A stretch of DNA of 59,773 nt. It comes from Burkholderia sp. (lineage in GTDB: Bacteria > Pseudomonadota > Gammaproteobacteria > Burkholderiales > Burkholderiaceae). Positions 8,558 through 18,086 of this stretch are shown piece after piece. The translations under genes were made by a program, and so were the position numbers. Numbering within the stretch: the first letter of the stretch is position 1; each line of letters begins with the position of its first letter. The stretch is from the NCBI GenBank assembly GCA_040954445.1, contig CP144363.1:1-59773 (forward strand), in the 5' to 3' direction. A model generated the notes under the pieces. The model made no database searches and was not told the DNA's origin. It saw only the letters and a program-made list of their open reading frames with translations.

Positions 8558-8646
8558 AAACCACCTCCGGTTTCATCTTCCACCTTAACAAGCTGTCTTT
8601 GAAACCGGCAGCAGCCCAGTGAGCCTCGTAAGTTCCATCGCGCCTC

Positions 8647-8952
8647 CTAGAGCTGGACGGCGCCGAACTGCGAAATGATCGTGTCGATCATCGCCGCATT
8701 TGCTGGCTGGTCGGTGCCGGGGCACTGTTTCAGGAACGAACGGCGAGCATCAGACGTGGCGCCTTTATCAAGGTGCCCGTGGTGCCATTTGATGATGCCG
8801 AAGAAGTCGTTTATGGCGCTGTTACAAGAGCTTCCAGCACCGCCCTGCACCTTGCCGGCCATGCACATGAAGGAATCGCACGGGCTCGCGTATGCGCTGC
8901 CGGCGGCCAGTGTGCCGGCGAGCAGCGCGGCAAGTACCAATCGCTTTTTCAT
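8647..8952 (-). CDS. kikA: KikA/TrbM-family conjugal transfer protein
   Basis: A 101-residue exported protein: signal peptide MKKRLVLAALLAGTLAAGSAYA, then a cysteine-rich mature part (SPCDSFMCMAGKVQGGAGSSC, and later FLKQCPGTD). The C-x5-C-M-x-G-K-x-Q-G pattern is typical of the TrbM/KikA/MpfK family, small periplasmic proteins coded next to VirB/Trw-type mating-pore genes. Its ATG overlaps the stop of the upstream membrane-protein gene (ATGA). Undamaged, unlike the lipoprotein gene that follows it. Confidence 0.75.
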   Translation of the reverse strand: MKKRLVLAALLAGTLAAGSAYASPCDSFMCMAGKVQGGAGSSCNSAINDFFGIIKWHHGHLDKGATSDARRSFLKQCPGTDQPANAAMIDTIISQFGAVQL

Positions 8953-9335
8953 GGAGTTCTCCTAAGTTGGAGCCGGCGAAGGGCACCGGCCAGACCCTCG
9001 AAAACCGCATGGACAAGAATAAGCACGAAGGTGGTAGCGGCTGTCCAGAGCACGATCTTTGGCTCACGCCAGTGCGTAAAGCATTCGATCGCGATGGAGG
9101 CGACCAGCGCCAAAACGGCAAGCCGCGAGGCGACGCGGATGGGGAAGTCGAGCAACCGCAGCAACGTTGCCGCCGCATCGGCTGTCACGTCGCACACGAT
9201 ACGACCGAAGAAACGGGCACCCCGCGAGCTAGCCCGCACCAGGTGCCGAGCAAGTGGATCGCGGCCCGGTCTGGCCGTGGTCGGCGTCGGCGCAACCCGT
9301 CGCCGGGCTTCGGACAGCTTCACAACGGTACCCAT
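8949..9335 (-). CDS. Small membrane protein of the transfer operon
   Basis: 128 residues, no family recognised. The N-terminal 60 residues are basic and probably cytoplasmic. Two hydrophobic stretches follow, about residues 68-84 (VASRLAVLALVASIAIECF) and 93-110 (IVLWTAATTFVLILVHAVF), before a short basic tail. It lies between the H-NS-like gene and kikA and overlaps kikA by four bases, so the three are co-transcribed. Probably an accessory protein of the mating apparatus; this is inference from position. Confidence 0.55.
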   Translation of the reverse strand: MGTVVKLSEARRRVAPTPTTARPGRDPLARHLVRASSRGARFFGRIVCDVTADAAATLLRLLDFPIRVASRLAVLALVASIAIECFTHWREPKIVLWTAATTFVLILVHAVFEGLAGALRRLQLRRTP

Positions 9336-9338
9336 AGT

Positions 9339-9584
9339 TCAATCCTCGTCTCGAATCTCGAAGTCGGCCAGTTCACGGCCTTCTTCGAGGTACTTCCGCA
9401 ACCAGTCGGGTCGCTTTCCCTGCCCGCCCCACGTGTTGAAGGGGTTAGCCGGATCACGGTAGCGAGGTCGCCCGCGCGGCATCTTCTCCGGATCAAGCGG
9501 CACAAACTGGATCGTCCTCGGCGTCACGGGAGGCTTTGTCTCCTTCTTCGATCCACGGGGCTTGCCGCGCTTCTCACTTGACAC
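9339..9584 (-). CDS. H-NS-like small DNA-binding protein
   Basis: 81 residues. The C-terminal half (PRYRDPANPFNTWGGQGKRPDWLRKYLEEG) matches the H-NS C-terminal DNA-binding motif, in which a TWxGxGxxPxWL loop enters the minor groove of A+T-rich DNA. The N-terminus is basic and lacks the long oligomerisation helix of true H-NS, so it may act alone or with host H-NS. GTG at 9584. It is divergent from virB1 and its start overlaps the virB1 promoter, a position suited to a silencer of the transfer genes. Confidence 0.65.
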   Translation of the reverse strand: MSSEKRGKPRGSKKETKPPVTPRTIQFVPLDPEKMPRGRPRYRDPANPFNTWGGQGKRPDWLRKYLEEGRELADFEIRDED

Positions 9585-9605
9585 GACGGATTTCCATTAT
9601 ACTAT
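9578..9605 (+). promoter_or_regulatory. Sigma-70-type promoter for the virB operon
   Basis: TTGACA at 9578-9583 and TACTAT at 9600-9605 with a 16-bp spacer (or TATACT at 9598 with 14 bp). It points at virB1 and lies over the start codon of the divergent H-NS-like gene. Confidence 0.6.
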
Positions 9606-9666
9606 GCTCGTTAGTCATCGAAATTTCAATTCCGAGGATAAAGACGGGTTACGGAAGATGAACAGC

Positions 9667-10746
9667 ATGGCACGACAACTCCTGGCCGCGGCCGCTGTCC
9701 TTGCTTGCGCCGGGGCCGGTGGCACTGCCTCGCACGCTGCGCAACCCGAATTGTCGGGCGACGTAATCGCCCTGGCAAAGCGGTGTTCCCCTAACGTGCA
9801 TCCGCTGACTATGGCTTACATCGTGTCGGCAGAGTCCCGCAACGATCGCCTTGCGATCGGCGTGAACGGCGGGTACAGCTTGCCTCGCCAGCCAGCGAAC
9901 GACGGGGAATCCGCCGCGACGATCGAATGGCTACAGGCCCATGGTTACAATTTCGACGTGGGGTATGGCCAGGTCAATTCCGGCAATTTTGCCAAGCTAG
10001 GGGAGACCGGGACAGCTCTACTCGATGGCTGCACGAATCTGCGTGCGGCGGCCACGGTACTGGCGGGCTGCTATGCGGAGGCGGTGAAGGCTTCGGGAGA
10101 AGGTCAGGCGGCACTCCAACGTACGTTGAGCTGCTACAACACCGGCTCACAGACGGCGGGCTTTCGCAACGGCTACGTCGCGAAAGTCGTGCGTGTTGCA
10201 GCACGCGCGACCGTCTTGCAGGTTCCCGCTCTTGTCGGCGATGGCAAGACGGCCTCGCCGGCGGCTCCGCCCGCGACACCGCCGGCGGCGGCCCAAGCAG
10301 GGCAGGGCGCCGCTGCGCCTTCCCAACCCGAAAAGACTTCTTCAGACTCGGACGGTTCGCCGGATGTATTCGGCACGCCCGATGACGATGCCTTTGCACA
10401 CGCTGATCCGGGCGCTTTCATACTAAAAAACCGGCTACGGAGGCATGTGATGCGAGTGTTCCTCATCCTTCAACGACAACTGGAGGGCCTACATCGCGAT
10501 AAGAAGATCAAGAGAGTGTCAATACAGCGGCTCGATGCCAAACAGTGGATTCCGCTGTTTGAGATAACGGGGATCGGCGAGGACCGCGACCAAACGATCA
10601 CTTGCTCGCTCCGTGTCCAGTCCGCAAACAAGGTACGCACCTGGGCCAACCTGACCGCACTGGCCGAATGGCTGAAAGAACGATTTGCGGTCGAAGCCTG
10701 CGAGCTGGTCCTGACGGACTACCAAACGGATTATCTAACCGAATGA
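9667..10746 (+). CDS. virB1: VirB1-type lytic transglycosylase with a C-terminal extension
   Basis: Signal peptide MARQLLAAAAVLACAGAGGTASHA, then an SLT domain: the catalytic Glu is in MAYIVSAESRNDRLAIGVNGG and the GYGQVNSGNF motif follows. It cuts peptidoglycan so that the mating pore can be built. A proline/alanine-rich linker follows. ATG at 9667 has GGAAG nine bases before it; ATG at 9658 is the alternative. VirB1 proteins normally end near the FGTPDDDAFAHAD segment, but here the frame runs on for about 100 residues (MRVFLILQRQLEGLHRDKKIKRV to YQTDYLTE). An internal ATG at 10450 with GGAGG seven bases before it suggests that the tail is really a separate 98-residue gene fused by loss of a stop or a frameshift. 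Confidence 0.75.
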   Translation: MARQLLAAAAVLACAGAGGTASHAAQPELSGDVIALAKRCSPNVHPLTMAYIVSAESRNDRLAIGVNGGYSLPRQPANDGESAATIEWLQAHGYNFDVGYGQVNSGNFAKLGETGTALLDGCTNLRAAATVLAGCYAEAVKASGEGQAALQRTLSCYNTGSQTAGFRNGYVAKVVRVAARATVLQVPALVGDGKTASPAAPPATPPAAAQAGQGAAAPSQPEKTSSDSDGSPDVFGTPDDDAFAHADPGAFILKNRLRRHVMRVFLILQRQLEGLHRDKKIKRVSIQRLDAKQWIPLFEITGIGEDRDQTITCSLRVQSANKVRTWANLTALAEWLKERFAVEACELVLTDYQTDYLTE

Positions 10747-10756
10747 GGATTGACGT

Positions 10757-11045
10757 ATGAAGTTGCTTCCAAGGGTCGGCCAGTCGATGGCCGCAGCCAC
10801 GATGACAGCGCTGGTATCGACGGCGGCCTGGGCCGATGGCCGTCGATACCGGAACGTCCTCGATGACGTCTCTTAAGACGTGGATGATGACCTGGATTCC
10901 GATTGCGGCGACGATCCTGATTATCGTCTGCGCGATCGCGTGGATTGCCCACATCCTGCGGGCCGATTGGGCGGTGCGTATCGTCATCGGGCTTATCGTG
11001 ATCGGCTCGGTGTCTTACCTGGTCGGTCTTTTCAGGCTGACCTGA
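10757..11045 (+). pseudogene. virB2: VirB2-type pilin, frameshifted
   Basis: The first frame gives a complete signal peptide (MKLLPRVGQSMAAATMTALVSTAAWA) but stops at 10876. The mature part lies one frame away (MTSLKTWMMTWIPIAATILIIVCAIAWIA and VRIVIGLIVIGSVSYLVGLF), with the two hydrophobic helices of a VirB2 pilin, ending at 11045. A one-base shift between about 10835 and 10870 explains this. It sits between virB1 and virB3 as expected. As the pilin is essential for pili, this lesion alone would stop transfer. Confidence 0.7.
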
Positions 11046-11066
11046 CAGACGGCGGGAGGCCCGAAT

Positions 11067-11387
11067 ATGGCAACCGGACGTGACGGTCGATTTCCGCTAT
11101 TCAAGGGTGCGACACGCCTGCCCACTTTCGCGGGCGTGCCGCGTACCGTCTTCCTGGCGACGTTTATTTTCAGCGCGTCGCTGTTCATGACGATCCACTT
11201 CTACGCCGTGGCGCTCTTTGCCTTCTTGTGGTTCGTGGAGTGCTGCATTTCCAAGCACGACGACCGGATGTTTCGAATCCTCGCGCTGGCAGTGCGGACG
11301 AAAGTGCTGAATTGGATCAATTCGCCTTTCACGTCGAGGTGGGGAGGTTCGACCTACTCCCCCGTGGACTACGAGAGGAAACGCTAA
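11067..11387 (+). CDS. virB3: VirB3-type inner membrane protein
   Basis: 106 residues, the usual VirB3 length. It begins with a polar stretch (FPLFKGATRLPTFAGVPRTVF, the typical L-x-GATRP-like start) and has a hydrophobic hairpin at about residues 27-55 (FLATFIFSASLFMTIHFYAVALFAFLWFVEC), then a cytoplasmic tail with R-x-F-R-I. It connects the pilin to VirB4. Its stop overlaps the virB4 ATG by one base, so it is coupled to virB4. Undamaged, although both neighbours are broken. Confidence 0.8.
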   Translation: MATGRDGRFPLFKGATRLPTFAGVPRTVFLATFIFSASLFMTIHFYAVALFAFLWFVECCISKHDDRMFRILALAVRTKVLNWINSPFTSRWGGSTYSPVDYERKR

Positions 11388-11842
11388 TGGCTGTTGAAGC
11401 ACGCGAAGTTAAAGCCGATCAGGCGCTACGGTTTCGCAAGGAACCGGTGTGGATGAAGCACCTGCTGTACTCGTTTCACATCACCGACCACATCATCAGC
11501 ACGATCGGCGGCGAATACGTTACGGTGTTCAAGGTGCGCGGTCGCACGCACGATTGCGCATCGAATGCCGAGCTGCTGAACTGGCACCGCGATCTGAACC
11601 AGTTGGTGAAGTCCATCGGGAACGAGAAGGTGCGGTTCTGGACGCACACGCACCATCACAAGGTCGATAGCTATCCCAAGAGCGATTTTCGGACCACCTT
11701 CGCCCGTATGTTCGATGAAAACTACGTGCGCTCGTTCGAGAATTTCCCGCTCATGGTCAACGACCTTTACCTGACGGTGGTATTCAACCCCCTCGGCGAT
11801 TTGACGCAGCGGCTGTTTGCCAAGTTCGAACGGCCTAGCAGT

Positions 11843-12926
11843 GGCGTTGTTGCATAAATCGAGCGAGATCCGTTGACGTTTACGCGCAATGGTCGCGGGG
11901 CCAGCCTCCTATCAAGTCAGATTCCAGAGTAACTGCCTAATTTTTGCCAAGAAAATGCGCAAGGACATACACAAGAAAGGTGAGCCGAAGGCACGCTACC
12001 GTGTCAGGAATTGGGCGGCCTATAATGAAGGCCTGATCAACCGGGGGAACGTAACAATATGGATAGATGAAGCCGTCCTTGCCAGAATACCCGATGCCAT
12101 ACCCACACGTGGTCGCCCGTGTCTATACGGCGATACGCTGATTCAGGCATTACTTGGCGTGAAGACCGTCTATCGACTGACCTTGCGCGCCCTGCAAGGT
12201 TTCACCCAAAGTCTGCGCGATTTGGCCTTCCCGAGCTTGCCGGTGCCGCATTACACCACGCTCTGTCGCCGGGCAAAAACGCTTGATGTCGAACTGCCGA
12301 TCCTTCGTGACAATGAACCGATCCATCTGGTTGTCGACAGCACCGGTCTGAAGGTCTATGGAGAAGGTGAATGGAAGGTGCGCCAGCACGGCTACTCGAA
12401 GCGGCGCACGTGGCGTAAAGTCCATCTCGCGCTCAACGCGAATACAGGTCAAGTGCATGCCGCGCTAATGACGAATCAGAATGTGGCTGACGGTGACGCT
12501 CTGGCCAAGTTGCTCGACCAGATTCCACGCGAAGAACAAATCGATGTCATCGGCGGTGACGGTGCCTACGACACCAAGCCATGCCATGCGGCCATTGCTG
12601 CACGCAGTGCTATTCCTTCGATTCCGCCACGCGAGGGTGCCGCTCATTGCCAGCGGATATGCCCGGTGCGGCGTGGCGTAATGGCGCGGTTGATGCAATT
12701 GCCAGTGACGGTCGTCGAGAATGGAAGCAACACAGTGGCTACCACCGGCGATCGCTTGCCGAGAATGCGATGTATCGGTTCAAGACCCTCACCGGCCACT
12801 GTCTCTGGGCGCGTCGGCGTCATCAACCGCATGGCGGACCTCGCTCGTCCGCAATCCGTTCGTATCGCCTGAATTATGCCCGTCCAATGCCATGGCGTCC
12901 TCACGTTCGATTTATGCAACAACGCC
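11843..12926 (+). mobile_element. IS903-group element, copy 3, internally deleted (1,084 bp)
   Basis: Flanked by a perfect 9-bp duplication CCTAGCAGT (11834-11842 and 12927-12935) inside virB4. Compared with the 1,123-bp form it lacks 39 bp in two places: one base near 12649 and 38 bp near 12812 between short GCGTC repeats. The same two deletions occur in the partial copy at 21389-22367. Confidence 0.9.
11955..12872 (+). pseudogene. IS903-group transposase with scrambled catalytic segment
   Basis: The frame stays open for 305 residues, but the one-base deletion shifts it after GAAHC and the 38-bp deletion restores it at GVINRMADL. The segment between, which should hold the YHRRSLAEN glutamate, reads as unrelated residues. 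The product is catalytically dead although the frame looks open. Confidence 0.88.
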
Positions 12927-14489
12927 CCTAGCAGTAGCGATCTGCGCGATATGCAGGCCAAAGCGATCGCGGCGGTCGAGGAAATCGCGGGCCAGCTCAT
13001 GGACGCGATGCGGCCGTATGGCATCGAGCGCCTGGGGATTTACTACCGCGATCGACGCGGCAACGTCGTTGCGTCGGGCGAGGATAGCGACGAGCCTGAC
13101 GACGATACGGGCGATCTGCTGGCCGATACGGCCCCGGTGGACATTCGGCCGGCGCCGGTGCCGCAGGAGAACCAGCACGCCTTTTCGTCGGCTCTGGAAT
13201 GGCTCGGCTTCCTCTGCAACGGCGAATGGAACATCGTTCCGGTGTGCCGCGACCGCATCCGCACCTACCTGATGACAAATCGCGTCGTCAGCTCCATGTG
13301 GGGCGACGTGCTCCAGATTCGCACGCCTGACCGCGTTTTCTATACGGCCGCCGTCGAGATTCGCGACTACGACGAAGAAACCGAGCCCGGCCAGTTGAAC
13401 CTGCTCATGGAAGCCGATTTTGAGTTCGTGCTGACGCAGTCGTTCTGCTGCATGTCGATGTCGGCCGCGCGACAGTTCCTCTCCAATCAGGAAAAGTCCC
13501 TGATGGAGACGCAGGACCCAGCCGCCTCGCAAATCGCGGGCATGAAAACGGCCAAGGACGACGTGGTATCGCGCCGCTTCATCATAGGCTGGCATCACGC
13601 GACGGTCCATGTCTACGGCGATACGTCGAAGGACGCGCAGAAGTTCGCGCGGCAGGCCCGCGTGCTGCTGAACCAATGCGCGATCACGGCCGCGCCGGTG
13701 TCGCTGGCCTCGGAAGCGGCGTACTACGCGATGTTTCCCGGCAATCAGACCTATGCTCCCCGCCGGCGCCGATCAATAGCTGGAATTTCCTGTGCTTCTC
13801 GCCGTTCCACAACTTCATGACCGGCAAGCCCACGGGCAACCCCTGGGGGCCGGCGGTGATGCTGTTCAAGACGGTGGCCGGTAGCCCGCTGTTCTTCAAC
13901 TTCCACATGACACCGCCGGACGAAGATTCGACCGGCAAGCGGCCGCCCGGCGTGACACTCATCTTGGGCCGCATCGGCTCGGGCAAAACTACGCTGCTGA
14001 ATGCGCTGCTCACGGAGTCCACCAAGTTCAACCCGCGCATGTTCATTTGGGACAAGGATCAGGGCATGGCCCCGTTGGTCCAATCCCTTCGGGGGCACTA
14101 CAAGGTTATGCGTGAAGGCGAGCCATCCGGCTTCCAGCCGCTGCAACTGGCTCCAAGCGCGCGCAATATCGGGTTCGTGAAGCGCCTGGTACGCCTGCTC
14201 GCGGAAATCTCTCTCGGCGGCACGCTGGAGCACACGGACATCGAGGACATCAGCCACGCGACAGAGGCATTGATGGGCCACGATACCCTGATTCCCCTCG
14301 AAGCGCGGAACATGACCACGCTCGTGCAGCAACTCCCCAACCCATACCGGACCAGCAGCGGGTCGCGTCCGACGCTGGCTGCGTTGCTCACGCCGTGGTG
14401 CCGTGGGCATCAGCACGGGTGGCTGTTCGATAACGACAGCGATACGTTTGACGTGACCTCGAACGACATCAATGCGTTCGACATTACGG

Positions 14490-15614
14490 GGCGTTGTTGC
14501 ATAAATCGAACGTGAGGACGCCATGGCATCGGACGGGCATAATTCAGGCGATACGAACGGATTGCGGACGAGCGAGGTCCGCCATGCGGTTGATGACGCC
14601 GACGCGAACGGGGCGACCTCGGTCGCCTGCGCGGCGATGTGACGCGCCCAGAGACAGTGGCCGGTGAGGGTCTTGAACCGATACATCGCATTCTCGGCAA
14701 GCGATCGCCGGTGGTAGCCACTGTGTTGCTTCCATTCTCGACGACCGTCACGGGCAATTGCATCAACCGCGCCATTACGCCACGCCGCACCGGGCATATC
14801 CGCTGGCCAATGAGCGGCACCCTCGCGTGGCGGAATCGAAGGAATAGCACTGCGTGCAGCAATGGCCGCATGGCATGGCTTGGTGTCGTAGGCACCGTCA
14901 CCGCCAATGACATCGATTTGTTCTTCGCGTGGAATCTGGTCGAGCAACTTGGCCAGAGCGTCACCGTCAGCCACATTCTGATTCGTCATTAGCGCGGCAT
15001 GCACTTGACCTGTATTCGCGTTGAGCGCGAGATGGACTTTACGCCACGTGCGCCGCTTCGAGTAGCCGTGCTGGCGCACCTTCCATTCACCTTCTCCATA
15101 GACCTTCAGACCGGTGCTGTCGACAACCAGATGGATCGGTTCATTGTCACGAAGGATCGGCAGTTCGACATCAAGCGTTTTTGCCCGGCGACAGAGCGTG
15201 GTGTAATTCGGCACCGGCAAGCTCGGGAAGGCCAAATCGCGCAGACTTTGGGTGAAACCTTGCAGGGCGCGCAAGGTCAGTCGATAGACGGTCTTCACGC
15301 CAAGTAATGCCTGAATCAGCGTATCGCCGTATACACACGGGCGACCACGTGTGGGTATGGCATCGGGCATTCTGGCAAGGACGGCTTCATCTATCCATAT
15401 TGTTACGTTCCCCCGGCTGATCAGGCCTTCATTATAGGCCGCCCAATTCCTGACACGGTAGCGTGCCTTCGGCTCACCTTTCTTGTGTATGTCCTTGCGC
15501 ATTTTCTTGGCAAAAATTAGGCAGTTACTCTGGAATCTGACTTGATAGGAGGCTGGCCCCGCGACCATTGCGCGTAAACGTCAACGGATCTCGCTCGATT
15601 TATGCAACAACGCC
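14490..15614 (-). mobile_element. IS903-group element, copy 4, full length
   Basis: 1,125 bp, inserted in virB4 with an 8-bp duplication CATTACGG (14482-14489 and 15615-15622). Confidence 0.9.
14544..15502 (-). pseudogene. IS903-group transposase, frameshifted near the C-terminus
   Basis: All three catalytic residues are in the main frame. Two extra bases near 14610 (AACGGGGCGACC against AACGGCGACC) shift the last roughly 30 residues, and the frame then runs far beyond the IS into virB4 antisense. The natural C-terminus ([18 protein letters not shown]) lies in another frame ending at 14544. Activity is uncertain because the core is complete. Confidence 0.8.
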
Positions 15615-16287
15615 CATTACGGAGTTCATCGTCAGCAAGGATCAGGAGGCGCCGCCGGCACGCTCGCCGATGCTGATGTACATGCACTACCGCGTGCGCG
15701 AGTCGATCGACGGCAAGCGGCACTGCATGCAGGTTTTCGATGAATTTGCGCAGTACCTCGATGATCCCACTATGGACATCGAGATTAAGCGCGGCATCAA
15801 GACCGACCGTAAAAAGGACTGCATCTACGTGTTCAGCACCCAGGAACCGAACGACGCGCTGGAAAGCCGGATCGGCAAGTCGATCATGCAGGCTGTGGTG
15901 ACGAAGATCCTGCTGGAAAATCCCGACGCGGACCCGGACGACTACATCAAGGGCTTGAAGCTCACGCCGTCCGAGTACCAGGCGTTGCTGACGATCCCTG
16001 AGAACAGCCGCCGGTTCCTCGTTAAGCAAGGATCGCAGTCGACGATGGCCGAAATGCGGCTGCGCGACATGGAGCGCGAAATCAGCGTCCTCTCGGGCAC
16101 GCCGGACAACGCCGACCGGCTCGAACGCATCATTCAGACGCTCGGAACCAACGACCCGGACGTGTGGCTGCCAAAGTATTGGGAGGCCGTTCTTGGTCGG
16201 CGCGCGCTGGCCGACCCAACGGTCGCCGAGCACGTATAGGCAACGTCGCCCCTCATTGGGGGCATCTTAGCTAGTGGAGGTGTGACG

Positions 16288-16963
16288 ATGAAAATGCGGA
16301 CTTTGGCGGCCCTTGTGGCCGTGGCGTTGGCCCCGGTGGCCGTGCAGGCGCAGGTTATGGTGGAGGACCCCGGCGTGCTTGCGAATACTGTGCAGCAAAT
16401 CGCGCAGATGACGCAGCAGATCACGACGCTCAAATCGCAGTTGCAAACGGCCGAGAGCCAATACAGCGCGCTTACCGGTAGCAGCGGCCTGGGCTCGCTG
16501 GTTTCCGGCAGCACGGGCCTGCTCAAGGGCAATCTGCCGCAGGACTGGACGCACGTGTACCAGGATGCGATGAACAGCTCGTCCAGCATCACGCCGTCCG
16601 CGTCCTCGATGCTCGGTCAGTTTAAGAGTCAGATCGACGGCATGGGGCGCGGTGACGCCCTCAAGTTTGTCCAGCAGCAGCTCCAGATGAAAGGCGCCTA
16701 CGACCGACAATGGCGCAAACGGCTTACGACAATCAGATGCGCGAGCTGAACGACATCCAAGCGCTGACCGACCAGATCAACAAGACCACGACGCCAAAAC
16801 AGATCATGGATTTGCAGGCGCGCATTCAGACGGCCCAAGGTGCGATCCAGGGGGAGCAAGCCAAGCTGCAACTGATGGCGATGGCGCAGCAGGCCCAGGA
16901 CAAGCTGCTCAAGGCGCAGCAGGAAGAAGCCCTGACGCGCTACACGATCGGCACCGATCAGGA
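16288..16963 (+). pseudogene. virB5: VirB5-type minor pilus protein, frameshifted and truncated
   Basis: Signal peptide MKMRTLAALVAVALAPVAVQA, then a glutamine-rich helical protein (LANTVQQIAQMTQQITTLKSQLQTAESQYSAL) typical of VirB5/TrwJ/TrbJ. GGAGG stands seven bases before ATG 16288. Near 16710 a base is missing (CAATGGC where CAAATGGC is expected), so the C-terminal coiled coil ([22 protein letters not shown]) lies in another frame. The IS at 16964 cuts the 3' end. VirB5 sits at the pilus tip. Confidence 0.75.
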
Positions 16964-18086
16964 GGCGTTGTTGCATAAATCGAACGTGAGGACGCCATGG
17001 CATCGGACGGGCATAATTCAGGCGATACGAACGGATTGCGGACGAGCGAGGTCCGCCATGCGGTTGATGACGCCGACGCGAACGGCGACCTCGGTCGCCT
17101 GCGCGGCGATGTGACGCGCCCAGAGACAGTGGCCGGTGAGGGTCTTGAACCGATACATCGCATTCTCGGCAAGCGATCGCCGGTGGTAGCCACTGTGTTG
17201 CTTCCATTCTCGACGACCGTCACGGGCAATTGCATCAACCGCGCCATTACGCCACGCCGCACCGGGCATATCCGCTGGCCAATGAGCGGCACCCTCGCGT
17301 GGCGGAATCGAAGGAATAGCACTGCGTGCAGCAATGGCCGCATGGCATGGCTTGGTGTCGTAGGCACCGTCACCGCCAATGACATCGATTTGTTCTTCGC
17401 GTGGAATCTGGTCGAGCAACTTGGCCAGAGCGTCACCGTCAGCCACATTCTGATTCGTCATTAGCGCGGCATGCACTTGACCTGTATTCGCGTTGAGCGC
17501 GAGATGGACTTTACGCCACGTGCGCCGCTTCGAGTAGCCGTGCTGGCGCACCTTCCATTCACCTTCTCCATAGACCTTCAGACCGGTGCTGTCGACAACC
17601 AGATGGATCGGTTCATTGTCACGAAGGATCGGCAGTTCGACATCAAGCGTTTTTGCCCGGCGACAGAGCGTGGTGTAATTCGGCACCGGCAAGCTCGGGA
17701 AGGCCAAATCGCGCAGACTTTGGGTGAAACCTTGCAGGGCGCGCAAGGTCAGTCGATAGACGGTCTTCACGCCAAGTAATGCCTGAATCAGCGTATCGCC
17801 GTATACACACGGGCGACCACGTGTGGGTATGGCATCGGGCATTCTGGCAAGGACGGCTTCATCTATCCATATTGTTACGTTCCCCCGGCTGAACAGGCCT
17901 TCATTATAGGCCGCCCAATTCCTGACACGGTAGCGTGCCTTCGGCTCACCTTTCTTGTGTATGTTCTTGCGCATTTTCTTGTCAAAAATTAGGCAGTTAC
18001 TCTGGAATCTGACTTGATAGGAGGCTGGCCCCGCGACCATTGCGCGTAAACGTCAACGGATCTCGCTCGATTTATGCAACAACGCC
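16964..18086 (-). mobile_element. IS903-group element, copy 5, at a deletion junction
   Basis: A full 1,123-bp copy without target duplication: the left flank ends GATCAGGA and the right flank begins GCTCGAAA. Left of it is the 3' part of virB5, right of it the inside of the coupling-protein gene on the opposite strand. This is the signature of recombination between two former copies that removed or displaced what lay between. Confidence 0.85.
17018..17974 (-). CDS. IS903-group DDE transposase (intact)
   Basis: 318 residues with complete DDE signature. It differs from the copy at 2942-3898 by a few residues ([17 protein letters not shown], and an upstream Asp in LIFDKKM). An upstream in-frame start (18040) would add 22 residues. 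Probably active. Confidence 0.88.
   Translation of the reverse strand: MRKNIHKKGEPKARYRVRNWAAYNEGLFSRGNVTIWIDEAVLARMPDAIPTRGRPCVYGDTLIQALLGVKTVYRLTLRALQGFTQSLRDLAFPSLPVPNYTTLCRRAKTLDVELPILRDNEPIHLVVDSTGLKVYGEGEWKVRQHGYSKRRTWRKVHLALNANTGQVHAALMTNQNVADGDALAKLLDQIPREEQIDVIGGDGAYDTKPCHAAIAARSAIPSIPPREGAAHWPADMPGAAWRNGAVDAIARDGRREWKQHSGYHRRSLAENAMYRFKTLTGHCLWARHIAAQATEVAVRVGVINRMADLARPQSVRIA

Larger units (their letters stand above)
6249..8618 (-). mobile_element. IS3-family element, itself interrupted by an IS903-group copy
   Basis: Ends TGGGCTGCTGCCGGT at 6249 and its complement ending CA at 8618, with a 3-bp duplication GTG (6246-6248 and 8619-8621). Without the nested insertion (6663-7784) and one 9-bp duplication the element is about 1,239 bp, normal for the family. 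It carries orfA and orfB. Confidence 0.85.
5946..8638 (-). pseudogene. Conjugation-operon lipoprotein, DUF1496-like, interrupted
   Basis: The start (ATG at 8638, preceded by GGAGG) and the body lie on either side of an IS3-family element at 6249-8618. Removing the element and one copy of its GTG duplication gives MELTRLTPFVAVLALAGC, a lipoprotein signal with an LAGC lipobox, followed by a glutamine-rich coiled stretch (TTQQMDQTNQQLTQMHQDL). A frameshift near 6120 separates this from the C-terminal part VCYLDGQPYSQGAVVAGRIC, which matches the C-Y-YS-GAVV-C pattern of DUF1496. It is the last gene of a minus-strand operon with kikA, so a role near the transfer pore is likely. A VirB7-like function is possible but not shown. 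Confidence 0.65.
11387..16239 (+). pseudogene. virB4: VirB4-type conjugation ATPase, cut by two IS copies and a frameshift
   Basis: Four pieces make one VirB4: 11387-11842; 12927 to about 13760; about 13760-14489 in another frame; and 15615-16239. Removing the IS copies with one copy each of CCTAGCAGT and CATTACGG restores the joins (FERPSSSDLRDM and NAFDITEFIVSKD). Domains in order: the N-terminal CagE/TrbE/VirB domain, Walker A in LILGRIGSGKTTLLNALL, and the Walker B region in MQVFDEFAQYLDD, with the C-terminus at VAEHV. A one-base shift near 13760 separates GNQTYA from PPAPINSWNFLC. VirB4 powers pilus building and substrate transfer, so this system cannot work. Confidence 0.88.
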
